Shown here one piece after another: positions 24,638-32,221 of a stretch of 35,742 nucleotides of DNA. Position 1 is the stretch's first letter. Every line of letters starts with the position of its first letter. The notes beneath the pieces are model-generated. The model was not told where the DNA came from, ran no database searches, and saw nothing but the letters and a program-made list of their open reading frames with translations. A program made the position numbers and the translations under genes. Source of the stretch: JBHIET01 sp046760785. Lineage in GTDB: Bacteria; Chloroflexota; Anaerolineae; B4-G1. Where the stretch lies: NCBI GenBank assembly GCA_046760785.1, contig JBHIET010000029.1, positions 1 through 35,742 of the forward strand, read 5' to 3'.

Positions 24638-25861
24638 TCATGCATATTCGTGGAACCCCTTCCCCGTCTTCACCCCCAGGTGCCCAGCGCGGACGCGCAG
24701 CTTGAGCGGGCGGCCGGGACGGAAGCGAGGCCCCAATTCCTTTCCCAATGCCTCCAGCGTCTCCACCACCACATCCAGGCCGATCTTGTCGGCGATGGCC
24801 AGCGGGCCGATGCGCTCGCCGCCGTAGGTCATCCCCGTGCCGGCGACCATCGCCATGTCAATGTCGGTGATGCTGGCGATGTTCTCCTGCACACACAGCG
24901 CGGCCTCGTTAATGACAGGGTACATCAGCCGCTCGACGCTGAACTTCGTCCCGGTAGGCACTGCGCCGGACTCCTGCAGTTCCTTGATCATCCCCTTGAC
25001 CACCTCTGACTCACCGCCGGGATGATCGTAGAAGCCAGCGCCAGACTTCTCGCCCAGCCGTCCGGCCTCGAGCAGCTTCACGAACAGCGGAGCCGGACTC
25101 ATCCGCTCTCCATACTCAGTGTAGAGGTACTCCCCCACGTGGGCACAGACGTCGAGGCCAAGCATGTCCATCAGCGTGAAAGGCCCCATCGGCATGCCCC
25201 ACTGCACCACCGCCTGGTCAATCTCGGTGGCTGTCGCCGCCCCTTCCTCCAGTGCCTTGGTCGCCTCGCTGAGGTAGGGCATCAGCAGCCGGTTGACCAG
25301 GAAGCCGGGGCACTCCTGGACCACCACCGGGATCTTGCGCAGACTCTCGGTGAACATCACCACATCGTCCACCGTCTCCTGGCTGGTATCGAGGCCAGGG
25401 ATGACCTCGACCAGCTTCATCACGTGGGCCGGGTTGAAGAAGTGCATGCCGATCATCTTATGGGGTTTGCTCGTGGCCGCGCCCATCTCGGAGATCGAAA
25501 GAGCCGAGGTATTGCTGGCGAAGATCGTCTGCTCGGGGCAAGCCACCTCCAACTCTTTGAACACGGCCCGCTTGACCCCCATCTTTTCGGGCACTGCCTC
25601 GATGACGATGTCCACGTCTCCGAACTCGTCGTAGGTAAGCGTCGGCGTGACCAGGTCCAGCTTGGACTGCATGTCACCCTCGCTCATCTTTCCTTTATCC
25701 ACGCGCCGCTGGTAAATGGCCCGGATATTTTCCATTCCCTTGTCCAGCATCGCCTGGTCAATGTCTTTCATCACCACCGGCAGGCCAGAGTAGGTGATGA
25801 CCTGGGCGATCTCGCCGCCCATCGTCCCTGCACCGACCACTGCGGCTTTAAAGATGTACAT
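24638..25861 (-). CDS. 3-Hydroxyacyl-CoA dehydrogenase
   Basis: NAD-dependent enzyme of the third beta-oxidation step, 407 residues. The Rossmann motif AAVVGAGTMGGEIAQVITYS is at residues 6-25. Next come DIVIEAVPEKMGVKRAVFKE and the family's ASNTSALSISEM, and the catalytic His-Glu pair is in GMHFFNPAHVMKLVEVIPG. Two tandem C-terminal 3HCDH domains follow, each with a GAGFYDHPGG- or GKGFHEYA-type end. This length and double C-domain match stand-alone PaaH/FadN-like enzymes rather than the 280-residue single-domain type. A GGGAGGTAA site precedes the ATG. It lies between thiolase and hydratase genes and works between them in the pathway. Confidence 0.95.
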   Translation of the reverse strand: MYIFKAAVVGAGTMGGEIAQVITYSGLPVVMKDIDQAMLDKGMENIRAIYQRRVDKGKMSEGDMQSKLDLVTPTLTYDEFGDVDIVIEAVPEKMGVKRAVFKELEVACPEQTIFASNTSALSISEMGAATSKPHKMIGMHFFNPAHVMKLVEVIPGLDTSQETVDDVVMFTESLRKIPVVVQECPGFLVNRLLMPYLSEATKALEEGAATATEIDQAVVQWGMPMGPFTLMDMLGLDVCAHVGEYLYTEYGERMSPAPLFVKLLEAGRLGEKSGAGFYDHPGGESEVVKGMIKELQESGAVPTGTKFSVERLMYPVINEAALCVQENIASITDIDMAMVAGTGMTYGGERIGPLAIADKIGLDVVVETLEALGKELGPRFRPGRPLKLRVRAGHLGVKTGKGFHEYA

Positions 25862-25895
25862 GTCTGTTACCTCCCATAACTTGATATGCGGTAGA

Positions 25896-27104
25896 CTAGT
25901 CCACCCTCTCCAAAATCAACGCCCCACCCTGGCCGCCACCGACACACATTGTGTTCATCCCATATCGCACACCCCGCCGCTGCATCTCGTGAGTCAGCGT
26001 GGCGACCAGCTTGGCGGCGGTGCAGCCCACTGGGTGACCAAGGGCGATGGCACCACCGTTGACGTTGACCTTACCCCAATCCCAGTTGTACCCCTGAGCC
26101 TCCATCTCCTTCTCGACGGCCAGCACCTGGGCAGCAAAAGCCTCGTTCAGTTCGATCAGGTCAATGTCATCCAGGCTGAGCCCCGCCCGCTTGAGCGCCT
26201 TGGGCATGGCATAGGCCGGGCCGATACCCATAAAAGCCGGGTCTACCGCGGCGTAGGCGTAACTGACGATGCGCGCCGTGGGCTTGAGGCCCAGTTCCTT
26301 CGCCTTCTCCGCCGTGCAGACGATCATGGCAGCAGCACCATCGGCGATGGGGCAGGCATTCGCTGGAGTGACCGTGCCGTTCTCCTTGAAGACGGTCGGG
26401 TAGAGCGCCGCCTTCTGCACTGTCAGGCCGGGGTTGATGGTTTCGTCGTGCATGATCTTCTCCCGTGCTACCTCCTGCCCGGCCACCTTCTTGACGATCT
26501 CGACGGGAATGATCTCGTCGTCGAACTTCCCCATCCGCTGGGCCATAAACGCCTTCTTGTGAGATTGGACGGCGTACTCGTCCTGCTCCTCGCGGGAGAT
26601 CTCGTACTTCTCCGCCAGATTCTCGGCCGTGCGGCCCATAATCTGATCGCAGATGGGATCGGTCAGCCCCTCCCACAGTGCGTCGGTCAGTTCAGCGTGA
26701 CGGAGTTTGTACCCCCAACGGGCTTTCTTGAGAATGTAGGGAATGTTGCTCATGCTCTCGGTGCCACCGCACAGGTAAACCTCTCCATCACCCGCCTGGA
26801 TAGCCTGATAGGCCGAGGTAACGGACTGTATACCGGAGGCACAGTTGCGCTGGACGGTGAAGCCTGGCACCTCGATGGGCACCCCGGCCATCAGCGCCGC
26901 CACCCGACCGATGTTGGCCGCGTCAGAGGGTTGTCCAATGCAACCCAGGATTACCTCGTCCAGCACCGCCGGGTCCAGCCCCGTCCGCTCGAACACGGCC
27001 CGAAAGACGATCTCGGCCAGGTCCTGAGCCCGCTTGCTGCGCAGTGCACCGCCGTGAGCTCCTACCGGCGTGCGCACCGGACTTACTATGGCCACTTCTT
27101 TCAT
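25896..27104 (-). CDS. Acetyl-CoA acyltransferase / thiolase
   Basis: Thiolase of 402 residues, cleaving 3-ketoacyl-CoA with CoA to acetyl-CoA (or condensing two acetyl-CoA in reverse). The nucleophilic cysteine is in VQRNCASGIQSV (about residue 88), the catalytic His in GGAIALGHPVGCTAAK and the second Cys in NTMCVGGGQGGALILERVD. The start MKEVAIVSPVRTPVGAHGG is typical. The ATG follows directly on the TetR stop (TGA-ATG with no gap), with AAGGAGGTG inside the end of the regulator gene, so the two are translationally coupled. Whether it acts mainly in degradation or synthesis is not visible, but the operon favours degradation. Confidence 0.96.
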   Translation of the reverse strand: MKEVAIVSPVRTPVGAHGGALRSKRAQDLAEIVFRAVFERTGLDPAVLDEVILGCIGQPSDAANIGRVAALMAGVPIEVPGFTVQRNCASGIQSVTSAYQAIQAGDGEVYLCGGTESMSNIPYILKKARWGYKLRHAELTDALWEGLTDPICDQIMGRTAENLAEKYEISREEQDEYAVQSHKKAFMAQRMGKFDDEIIPVEIVKKVAGQEVAREKIMHDETINPGLTVQKAALYPTVFKENGTVTPANACPIADGAAAMIVCTAEKAKELGLKPTARIVSYAYAAVDPAFMGIGPAYAMPKALKRAGLSLDDIDLIELNEAFAAQVLAVEKEMEAQGYNWDWGKVNVNGGAIALGHPVGCTAAKLVATLTHEMQRRGVRYGMNTMCVGGGQGGALILERVD

Positions 27105-27761
27105 TCACGCACCTCCTTGTTCTTGGGGGGTCGTTCGCAGACCCTGGATAACCGTTTCTAGGGCCGCTTGATAAAGCGCCTCACGCTCCACACCTACCAT
27201 TTCCCGCCGCAGTGGATGCTCCATCAACTCCAGCACGCCGTTCAGAACCGCCCACAGTGTGGTGGCAGCCAGCCGGGCATCGCAGCAGTCGAACATGCCA
27301 TCTTTGATCCCCTGCTCGACGGCCCGAACCACCCAGTTCAGCCCCCTCATACTGGCCTCCAGGGCCTCCTGATAGACCTGGGGAGTTACTGCTTCCCGAA
27401 AGCGCCCCCGGTCCATCGCCATCAGGAAACGAAAATAGTGGGGCTCCTGCTGGAAGAACTGGAAATAGGCCCAGCCTAGCCGCCGCAGCCGCTCGTCGGC
27501 CGGGAGAGAACCTCCCGCTGCATAAGCCTGCTCCAGTTCCCCAACCAGTTCATCCAACCCCTCTAAAAGCAAGTGAGCAAGGATGCTCTCCTTGCTCTCA
27601 AAGTACAGATACACCGTACCCTTGCTGACCTCTGCCCGCTCGGCCACCTTATCCACGGTGGCGCGGTGGAAACCGTTCTCGAAGAAAACCTCACGGGCCG
27701 CCCGGAGGATAGACTGCCGCCGTTCTTCCTTTTCTCGCTCGCGACGCGCTCTAGTCGTCAC
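27105..27761 (-). CDS. TetR-family regulator of the beta-oxidation operon
   Basis: A 218-residue TetR/AcrR-type repressor. The N-terminal basic stretch is followed by a clear helix-turn-helix: RQSILRAAREVFFENGFHRA, TVDKVAERAEVSKGTVYLYF and ESKESILAHLL. The variable C-terminal ligand domain (about residues 70-218) is helical. Regulators of this kind often respond to acyl-CoA and control fatty acid breakdown, as FadR of Bacillus does; the ligand here is inferred from the operon. Translation starts at GTG 27761 behind AGGTG. It is the first gene of the operon, directly followed by thiolase, and the perfect palindrome at 27795-27811 over its own promoter suggests autorepression of the whole operon. 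Confidence 0.92.
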   Translation of the reverse strand: MTTRARREREKEERRQSILRAAREVFFENGFHRATVDKVAERAEVSKGTVYLYFESKESILAHLLLEGLDELVGELEQAYAAGGSLPADERLRRLGWAYFQFFQQEPHYFRFLMAMDRGRFREAVTPQVYQEALEASMRGLNWVVRAVEQGIKDGMFDCCDARLAATTLWAVLNGVLELMEHPLRREMVGVEREALYQAALETVIQGLRTTPQEQGGA

Positions 27762-27794
27762 ACAGACACCTTTTGTGCTAACTTATGGTCATTA

Positions 27795-27837
27795 ACTGAC
27801 TTGTAGTCAGTATACAACAGAAAATCAACGCTGTCAA
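27795..27837 (-). promoter_or_regulatory. Consensus promoter with overlapping TetR-type operator
   Basis: On the minus strand, TTGACA (27837-27832), a 17-bp spacer and TATACT (27814-27809). A perfect inverted repeat ACTGACT-TGT-AGTCAGT spans 27795-27811 and overlaps the end of the -10 box, so bound protein would block transcription. The half-site TGACT is common for TetR-family operators. Confidence 0.8.
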
Positions 27838-27868
27838 TATCCCAGCGCGAATTTTAAGGTACGCGAGC

Positions 27869-27896
27869 TTGTGCCTCCTCATTGCTGTGCTATAAT
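27869..27896 (+). promoter_or_regulatory. Possible promoter of the small membrane protein gene
   Basis: A perfect TATAAT at 27891-27896 with a weak TTGTGC at 27869-27874 (16-bp spacer). It is divergent from the beta-oxidation promoter. Confidence 0.5.
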
Positions 27897-27931
27897 AAAA
27901 CATCAAGTGACAACAGCTCATAGGAGGCATT

Positions 27932-28111
27932 GTGCGGCACTCAAAAGCCCAGCGAACGCGCATCATACTCTGGATTATCAGCCTGCTGGTCATCATCAGC
28001 ATGGGGCTGAGCATGGCGCTGACACTCATACCACAACGCCGTGGCACGCCCACTCCCATACCTACCTACACCCCCTTCCCCACCCGTACGCCTACACCCA
28101 CTCCCGGATGA
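27932..28111 (+). CDS. Small single-pass membrane protein with Thr/Pro tail
   Basis: A 59-residue protein read from GTG 27932 behind a strong TAGGAGG site. A short basic N-terminus (RHSKAQRTR) precedes one membrane segment, IILWIISLLVIISMGLSMAL, and then a Pro/Thr-rich tail beginning TPTPIPTYTPFP and ending TPTPTPG. The topology by the positive-inside rule is N-in, with the tail outside the membrane. Similar Thr/Pro tails occur in many exported proteins of Chloroflexota. No function is known. It has its own TATAAT box and stands about 100 nt before glgA in the same direction, so it may be cotranscribed with it. Confidence 0.62.
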   Translation: MRHSKAQRTRIILWIISLLVIISMGLSMALTLIPQRRGTPTPIPTYTPFPTRTPTPTPG

Positions 28112-28209
28112 TGGAGGTAGGAGGCTGAGAGACCAAGCCTGGCACAGCCGTTTCGCCGACGGATCGTAAGCGCAAGGACAAATGCACCTGTCCTGTGAGG
28201 AGGCTGGCG

Positions 28210-29685
28210 ATGACCGAAAAGCCACTCAAGATCCTGTTCCTTGCCGCCGAGGCGGTTCCCTTCGCCAAGATGGGCGGGTTAGCCGACGTGGCCGGTTCGC
28301 TGCCCAAGGCCATCCGGGCATTAGGCCACGACGTGCGGTTGATGATCCCGCGCTACGGCACCATCCGCAGCGACCAGTTCCACCTGGAGAAGATCGGGGA
28401 CCCCCTCCCCGTCCCAGTTGGACCTGGAGTGGAGCACGTCCACCTGGTCGGCAGCGCTCTTGACGGAGAAGTACCGGCCTACCTCATCTGGAACGAACAT
28501 TACTTTTCCTCCCGTGACCAGGTCTACGGCTTCGAAGATGACGCCCAGCGCTTCGCTATCTTCGGGCGGGGGGCTCTCGCCGCGCTCCACTCTCTGGATT
28601 GGAAGCCTGACGTGATACACGCCAACGACTGGCATACCGGCATCGTGCCGACCTGGCTGAATACGGAAGGACGGAGTGACCCTTTCTATGCCGACGTCGC
28701 CACCCTGTTCACCATTCACAACCCTGCCATCCAGGGCATCACCGGTCGACTGATCCTGACCTTTGTGCAGATGGAATACGTGAAGCACCTGCCCATCGAG
28801 CAACCAGGGACGGTGAACTGGATGGCCCAGGGCATCGCTCACGCCGACCTGGTCAACACGGTCAGTGAGCGGTACGCCCAGGAAATCCTCACCTCTGAGA
28901 TGGGGATGGGGTTAGACCCCTTGTTGGGGGAGCGAAAGGATCGACTCTTTGGCGTGCTCAACGGGATTGACCACGAGCGCTGGAACCCGGCCACAGACTC
29001 CAACATCCCTCACCGTTTTGACGTCGAGCAGCTTAACACGCGGGCTGCCAACAAGACCGCCCTGCAACAACAGGCACGCCTCCCCGTGCGACCCGAGGTG
29101 CCCCTGGTCGGGATGGTCACGCGGTTAGATGAGGCCAAGGGGATGGACCTGATGGAACCGGTGCTGGAATGGCTTCTGGAAGAAGAGGCCCAGTTTGTTC
29201 TGGTCGGCACCGGCCTCCCTCAATACCAAGAGATGCTTGAGCGTGTCCAGGCCCGCTTCCCTGACAAGATGCGCGCCTTCCTCAAATTCGATGACGTGCT
29301 GGGGCGGCGCATCTACGCCGGGGCGGACATGCTCTTGATGCCCAGCGCTGTCGAGCCGTGCGGGCTGGGGCAGATGATCGCGATGCGCTACGGTTGTGTG
29401 CCCATCGTGAGCGCGACCGGTGGGCTGGCCGATACAGTCACCAACTATAGAGCCAGGTTAGGTCGCAGCACGGGGTTCGTCTTTAAGGGCCACACCCCCA
29501 AAGCGTGCCAGCGTGCGTTGAAGCGAGCGCTGAAGCTCTACCGTGACAACAAGAAAGCGTGGCGCAAGCTGCAGCAAAGGGGAATGGCAGCAGACTTCTC
29601 TTGGGAGGCTTCGGCACAGAAGTACATCGAGCTATATCAGAAGGCCATCCAGTTGCACAGAGAGGCCCAGGTGCCATCGGGATAA
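28210..29685 (+). CDS. glgA: Glycogen synthase (ADP-glucose type, GT5)
   Basis: Glycogen synthase extends alpha-1,4-glucan chains with glucose from a nucleotide donor. The 491-residue product starts at ATG 28210 (MTEKPLKILFLAAEAVPFAK) behind GAGGAGG. The donor-binding lysine is in AKMGGLADVAGSLPKAIRAL (KxGGL motif, with Met in place of the usual Thr or Val). HANDWHTGIVPTW, the GT-B linker region FGVLNGIDHERWNPATD and the C-terminal nucleotide site VEPCGLGQMIAMRYGCVPIV are all typical. Length and domain order match GlgA. No other glycogen genes lie close by. A 6-bp stem (AGGACA/TGTCCT, 28176-28195) lies just before its ribosome binding site. Confidence 0.95.
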   Translation: MTEKPLKILFLAAEAVPFAKMGGLADVAGSLPKAIRALGHDVRLMIPRYGTIRSDQFHLEKIGDPLPVPVGPGVEHVHLVGSALDGEVPAYLIWNEHYFSSRDQVYGFEDDAQRFAIFGRGALAALHSLDWKPDVIHANDWHTGIVPTWLNTEGRSDPFYADVATLFTIHNPAIQGITGRLILTFVQMEYVKHLPIEQPGTVNWMAQGIAHADLVNTVSERYAQEILTSEMGMGLDPLLGERKDRLFGVLNGIDHERWNPATDSNIPHRFDVEQLNTRAANKTALQQQARLPVRPEVPLVGMVTRLDEAKGMDLMEPVLEWLLEEEAQFVLVGTGLPQYQEMLERVQARFPDKMRAFLKFDDVLGRRIYAGADMLLMPSAVEPCGLGQMIAMRYGCVPIVSATGGLADTVTNYRARLGRSTGFVFKGHTPKACQRALKRALKLYRDNKKAWRKLQQRGMAADFSWEASAQKYIELYQKAIQLHREAQVPSG

Positions 29686-29825
29686 CATAACCAGCGAACC
29701 GCGTAACTCCTGTCATTGATCATTGTCCGCTGGGCGAGCGCATCACGCTGGGGACGGGGAATAGGGGGAAATGGGGCTAAAGGTCTGAGCATGGCCTGGC
29801 CTGTGCTGCAACGATGCAGGGGGTG

Positions 29826-30425
29826 ATGATGGGACGCACGCTGTTGCTGACCGGTCGGCCGGGCATCGGCAAGACGACGGTGATCAAGACGGTGGCGGAA
29901 TTGCTGGGCGGCCGGGCTGGCGGCTTCTACACCGAGGAAATCCGTGGCCCCGGCGGACGCAAGGGCTTCCTGTTGGTGACGCTCGACGGGGAGAAGGCGG
30001 TAATGGCCCATGTGGACCTGCGCGGGAAGGGTCGTCCCCGGGTGAGCCGCTACGGGGTGGACGTGGAAGCCATTGAGCGGGTTGGGGTGGCAGCCCTTCG
30101 GCGGGCGATGCAAGCTGGGCGGATCGTGGTGGTGGACGAGATCGGCAAGATGGAGCTTTGTTGCGGGGCGTTCAAGGACGTGGTGCTGCAGGCGGTGGGT
30201 GGGCCTGCTCTGAGCGATGCCCTGGGCGTGTCGAAGGGCGAAGCCGAAGGGCCGCACACGGTGGTGGCGACGGCGATGGCGAAGTCGAACCCCTGGATGG
30301 ACAGCCTCAAAGCGCTGCCCAACGTAACCCCGTGGGAGGTGACGGTGAAGAACCGGGATGGGCTGGCAGAGCAGGTAGTACAATGGCTGGATGAAGAGGC
30401 CCGCCGATCAGGGTTCGGCCCGTGA
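29826..30425 (+). CDS. THEP1-like nucleoside-triphosphatase
   Basis: P-loop NTPase of 199 residues. The Walker A motif GRPGIGKTTVIKTV is at about residues 10-23, GGFYTEEIRGPGGRKGF follows as in THEP1 proteins, and the Walker B is IVVVDEIGKMEL. Enzymes of this family hydrolyse NTPs with broad specificity; the biological role is unclear. I use the ATG at 29826; a second ATG follows immediately and one at 29814 would add four residues. Residues GPALSDALGVSKGEAEGP are encoded by copies of the CCTGAGC/GTCGAAGGG repeat at 30201-30252 and form an in-frame insertion after the Walker B region. It lies downstream of glgA, probably in its own unit, and ends at a terminator-like hairpin. Confidence 0.88.
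   Translation: MMGRTLLLTGRPGIGKTTVIKTVAELLGGRAGGFYTEEIRGPGGRKGFLLVTLDGEKAVMAHVDLRGKGRPRVSRYGVDVEAIERVGVAALRRAMQAGRIVVVDEIGKMELCCGAFKDVVLQAVGGPALSDALGVSKGEAEGPHTVVATAMAKSNPWMDSLKALPNVTPWEVTVKNRDGLAEQVVQWLDEEARRSGFGP
30201..30252. repeat. Interspersed repeat copy inside the NTPase gene
   Basis: CCTGCTCTGAGCGATGCCCT, then GGGCGTGTCGAAGGGCGAAG, then CCGAAGGG: two overlapping versions of the same short repeat, kept in frame. Confidence 0.65.
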
Positions 30426-30471
30426 ATGCACGGGTGAGGCGACTGTTCATACTCTCCGCTCGGAGCCGGAG

Positions 30472-30515
30472 GCCCCTGACATAGTTTGCCGGGGGTCTTC
30501 TTGTTCTCTTCTTCA
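30472..30515 (+). terminator. Probable terminator after the NTPase gene
   Basis: GCCCCTGAC (30472-30480) can pair with GCCGGGGGT (30488-30496) across a seven-base loop, with one mismatch and two G-U pairs. A U-rich stretch, TCTTCTTGTTCTCTTCTT, follows. It lies about 50 nt after the NTPase stop. Confidence 0.45.
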
Positions 30516-30537
30516 TAAGGCACGTGCAGGCTCCTTG

Positions 30538-30617
30538 ATTGGACTGACATAAGTCAGTCCAATTGGCCCTTTACAACGAAGGAAAAGGCGCTTATAATCC
30601 CCTTGGAACAGTCCAAT
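30538..30617. promoter_or_regulatory. Operator-like sites and promoter of the pdxR-type gene
   Basis: A perfect 11-bp inverted repeat, ATTGGACTGAC (30538-30548) and GTCAGTCCAAT (30553-30563), with spacer ATAA, lies directly upstream of TTTACA (30570-30575)-N17-TATAAT (30593-30598). A second site, TTGGA-ACAG-TCCAA at 30603-30616, lies at the expected transcription start. CAGTCCAAT is a direct repeat 54 bp apart. The layout fits a MocR/PdxR regulator binding its own promoter. Confidence 0.75.
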
Positions 30618-30630
30618 AAGGATAAAGAGC

Positions 30631-32139
30631 ATGCACTTGCAACTGGATTCGGAGAGCAAACTGCCAGCGTACATGCAGATCCGCAATCAACTGCGCGAGC
30701 AGATCCTGCGTGGTGACTTGCCTGCAGACGCCCAGTTGCCGCCGGAACGGACGTTGGCCCAAAGCTTGGGTGTATCCAGGACGACGGTGGTGAGCGCCTA
30801 TGGTGAACTGAAGGCCGAGGGGCTGGTGAAGGGGCACGTGGGTCGGGGCACCCTCGTCGTCGGTGGGGCGGCTTGGATGGACGCGCAACCCATCGCCTGG
30901 CCGGCCCACTTCAGTAGCCTGGGGCGCCGCCTCGTCCAGCACGCCCAGCCCGCTGAATTGCTCACTCTCCGTCGTCTGAGCGCTCAGCCGGACGTCATCT
31001 CCCTGGCTCTCGGTCTGCCCGACCCGACCCTGCTGCCGCCTGAGCGGCTCCAGCAGGCCTGGGAGACGGTTGTCGAGCGGGTGGGGGTAGCCGCCGTGGG
31101 GACGTGTCCGGTGCAGGGGACGCTGGCCGTGCGGGAGGTGATCGCGGCCCGCATGCGCGAGCGCGGGGTGACAGTCGGCCCGGAGGGGATGGTGTTGGTT
31201 AATGGCTCCCAGCATGGACTGGACCTCCTGCTTCGCCTGCTGGCCGAGCCAGGGGACACAGTGCTCGTGGAGGCTCCTACCTACTTCGGTGCGTTGCAGT
31301 CCTTTCTGGCCCTGGGCGTGCGCCTCGTCGGCGTTCCGGTGGACGAGGAGGGAATGGACGTGGAACGGGTAGAGTTCCTGCTGGCCCGCTACCGCCCCCG
31401 ATTTATCTACACGGTTCCTACCTACCAGAACCCCACCGGCGCGACGATGAGCCTGGAGCGGAGGGAGCGGCTTCTGGCCCTAAGTCAGCGGTATCAGGTA
31501 CCCATCGTGGAGGACGATCCCTTCGGCGACCTGTACTTTGACCAGCCCCCGCCGCCGCCCATCAAGACGCTCGATCAACATGGACACGTCCTCTACCTGA
31601 GCACCTTCTCCAAGAGTCTGGCACCGGGGTTGCGGGTGGGCTGGCTGGTGGCCTCCGGCCCCTTGGTAGAGCGGGCTGCTCTGCTCAACCGGGTGACAGA
31701 ACTGCAGCCGAACACAGTCGGCCAGCACCTGGTGGTCGAGTTTGCGCGGCAAGGATGGCTGGAGGATCAGGTCGCCCTGGCCCGCTCCGTCTACCGGGCC
31801 CGGTGCCAGGCGATGGACGCGGCCCTACGGTGTCACCGGTTGTCCGGCCTGTGCTGGGTGGTTCCGGAAGGAGGGATGTTCCTCTGGCTACATCTGCCTG
31901 AGCAGGTGGATGCTCAGCACCTGCTGGTCGAAACGGGCCAGCAGGGGGTCCTCTTCCTGCCGGGCCATCTTATGTACTCTGCCGGCGGCCCCCGCAACGT
32001 CTGTCGGCTCAACTTCAGCATACCCGACCAGGAGGCCATTGAGCAGGGGGTCGCGACGATCGTTGCTGCCTTGAAGCGATTACTACGCAGACCGGCAGAG
32101 GTGTCGGACGAACCGATGGTCGCCAGTCCGATTGTGTAG
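30631..32139 (+). CDS. pdxR: MocR/PdxR-family regulator (GntR helix-turn-helix fused to aminotransferase fold)
   Basis: A 502-residue fusion. Residues 1 to about 75 are a GntR-type winged helix (YMQIRNQLREQILRGDLPAD, LPPERTLAQSLGVSRTTVVS, AYGELKAEGLVKGHVGRGTL). The remainder is a type I aminotransferase fold with NGSQHGLDLLLRLL, YTVPTYQNPTGATMSLERRE and the PLP-binding lysine in YLSTFSKSLAPGLRVGWLV. Such regulators sense pyridoxal phosphate. When next to pdxS and pdxT they are usually PdxR, activators of PLP synthesis. Here pdxS follows 82 nt downstream, behind its own promoter. Palindromic sites in front of the gene suggest autoregulation. Other MocR members regulate unrelated pathways, but the position makes PdxR the best call. 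Confidence 0.88.
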   Translation: MHLQLDSESKLPAYMQIRNQLREQILRGDLPADAQLPPERTLAQSLGVSRTTVVSAYGELKAEGLVKGHVGRGTLVVGGAAWMDAQPIAWPAHFSSLGRRLVQHAQPAELLTLRRLSAQPDVISLALGLPDPTLLPPERLQQAWETVVERVGVAAVGTCPVQGTLAVREVIAARMRERGVTVGPEGMVLVNGSQHGLDLLLRLLAEPGDTVLVEAPTYFGALQSFLALGVRLVGVPVDEEGMDVERVEFLLARYRPRFIYTVPTYQNPTGATMSLERRERLLALSQRYQVPIVEDDPFGDLYFDQPPPPPIKTLDQHGHVLYLSTFSKSLAPGLRVGWLVASGPLVERAALLNRVTELQPNTVGQHLVVEFARQGWLEDQVALARSVYRARCQAMDAALRCHRLSGLCWVVPEGGMFLWLHLPEQVDAQHLLVETGQQGVLFLPGHLMYSAGGPRNVCRLNFSIPDQEAIEQGVATIVAALKRLLRRPAEVSDEPMVASPIV

Positions 32140-32201
32140 ACGAGGTGATAGAACAGGCGCTAAGCAGAGTTCTTTGACGATTCTGAAAAACACGGTAGAA
32201 T
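32104..32201 (+). promoter_or_regulatory. pdxS promoter with upstream half-sites
   Basis: TTGACG (32174-32179), a 16-bp spacer and TAGAAT (32196-32201). Upstream, inside the end of the regulator gene, TCGGAC (32104-32109) and GTCCGA (32126-32131) form an inverted pair. CCAGTCCGATTG (32124-32135) resembles the CAGTCCAAT half-site of the pdxR-type promoter. These are candidates for activation of pdxS by the regulator. Confidence 0.6.
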
Positions 32202-32221
32202 ATCAAAAGGAGGCTAAAGGA

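Noticed and set aside
25794..27161. A 455-codon plus-strand frame opposite the thiolase gene
   Set aside because: The thiolase on the other strand has all catalytic motifs; this frame is rich in His and Arg without motifs.
28176..28195. AGGACA/TGTCCT stem before the glgA ribosome binding site as a translational switch
   Set aside because: A 6-bp stem is expected by chance in this composition and does not cover the ribosome binding site.
29686..29825. A small RNA or tRNA gene between glgA and the NTPase gene
   Set aside because: No cloverleaf, promoter or terminator could be found; I see nothing definite in these 140 bases.
32140..32221. A riboswitch in front of pdxS
   Set aside because: The gap is only 82 bp and holds a promoter with a leader of about 14 nt; no conserved RNA fold is visible.
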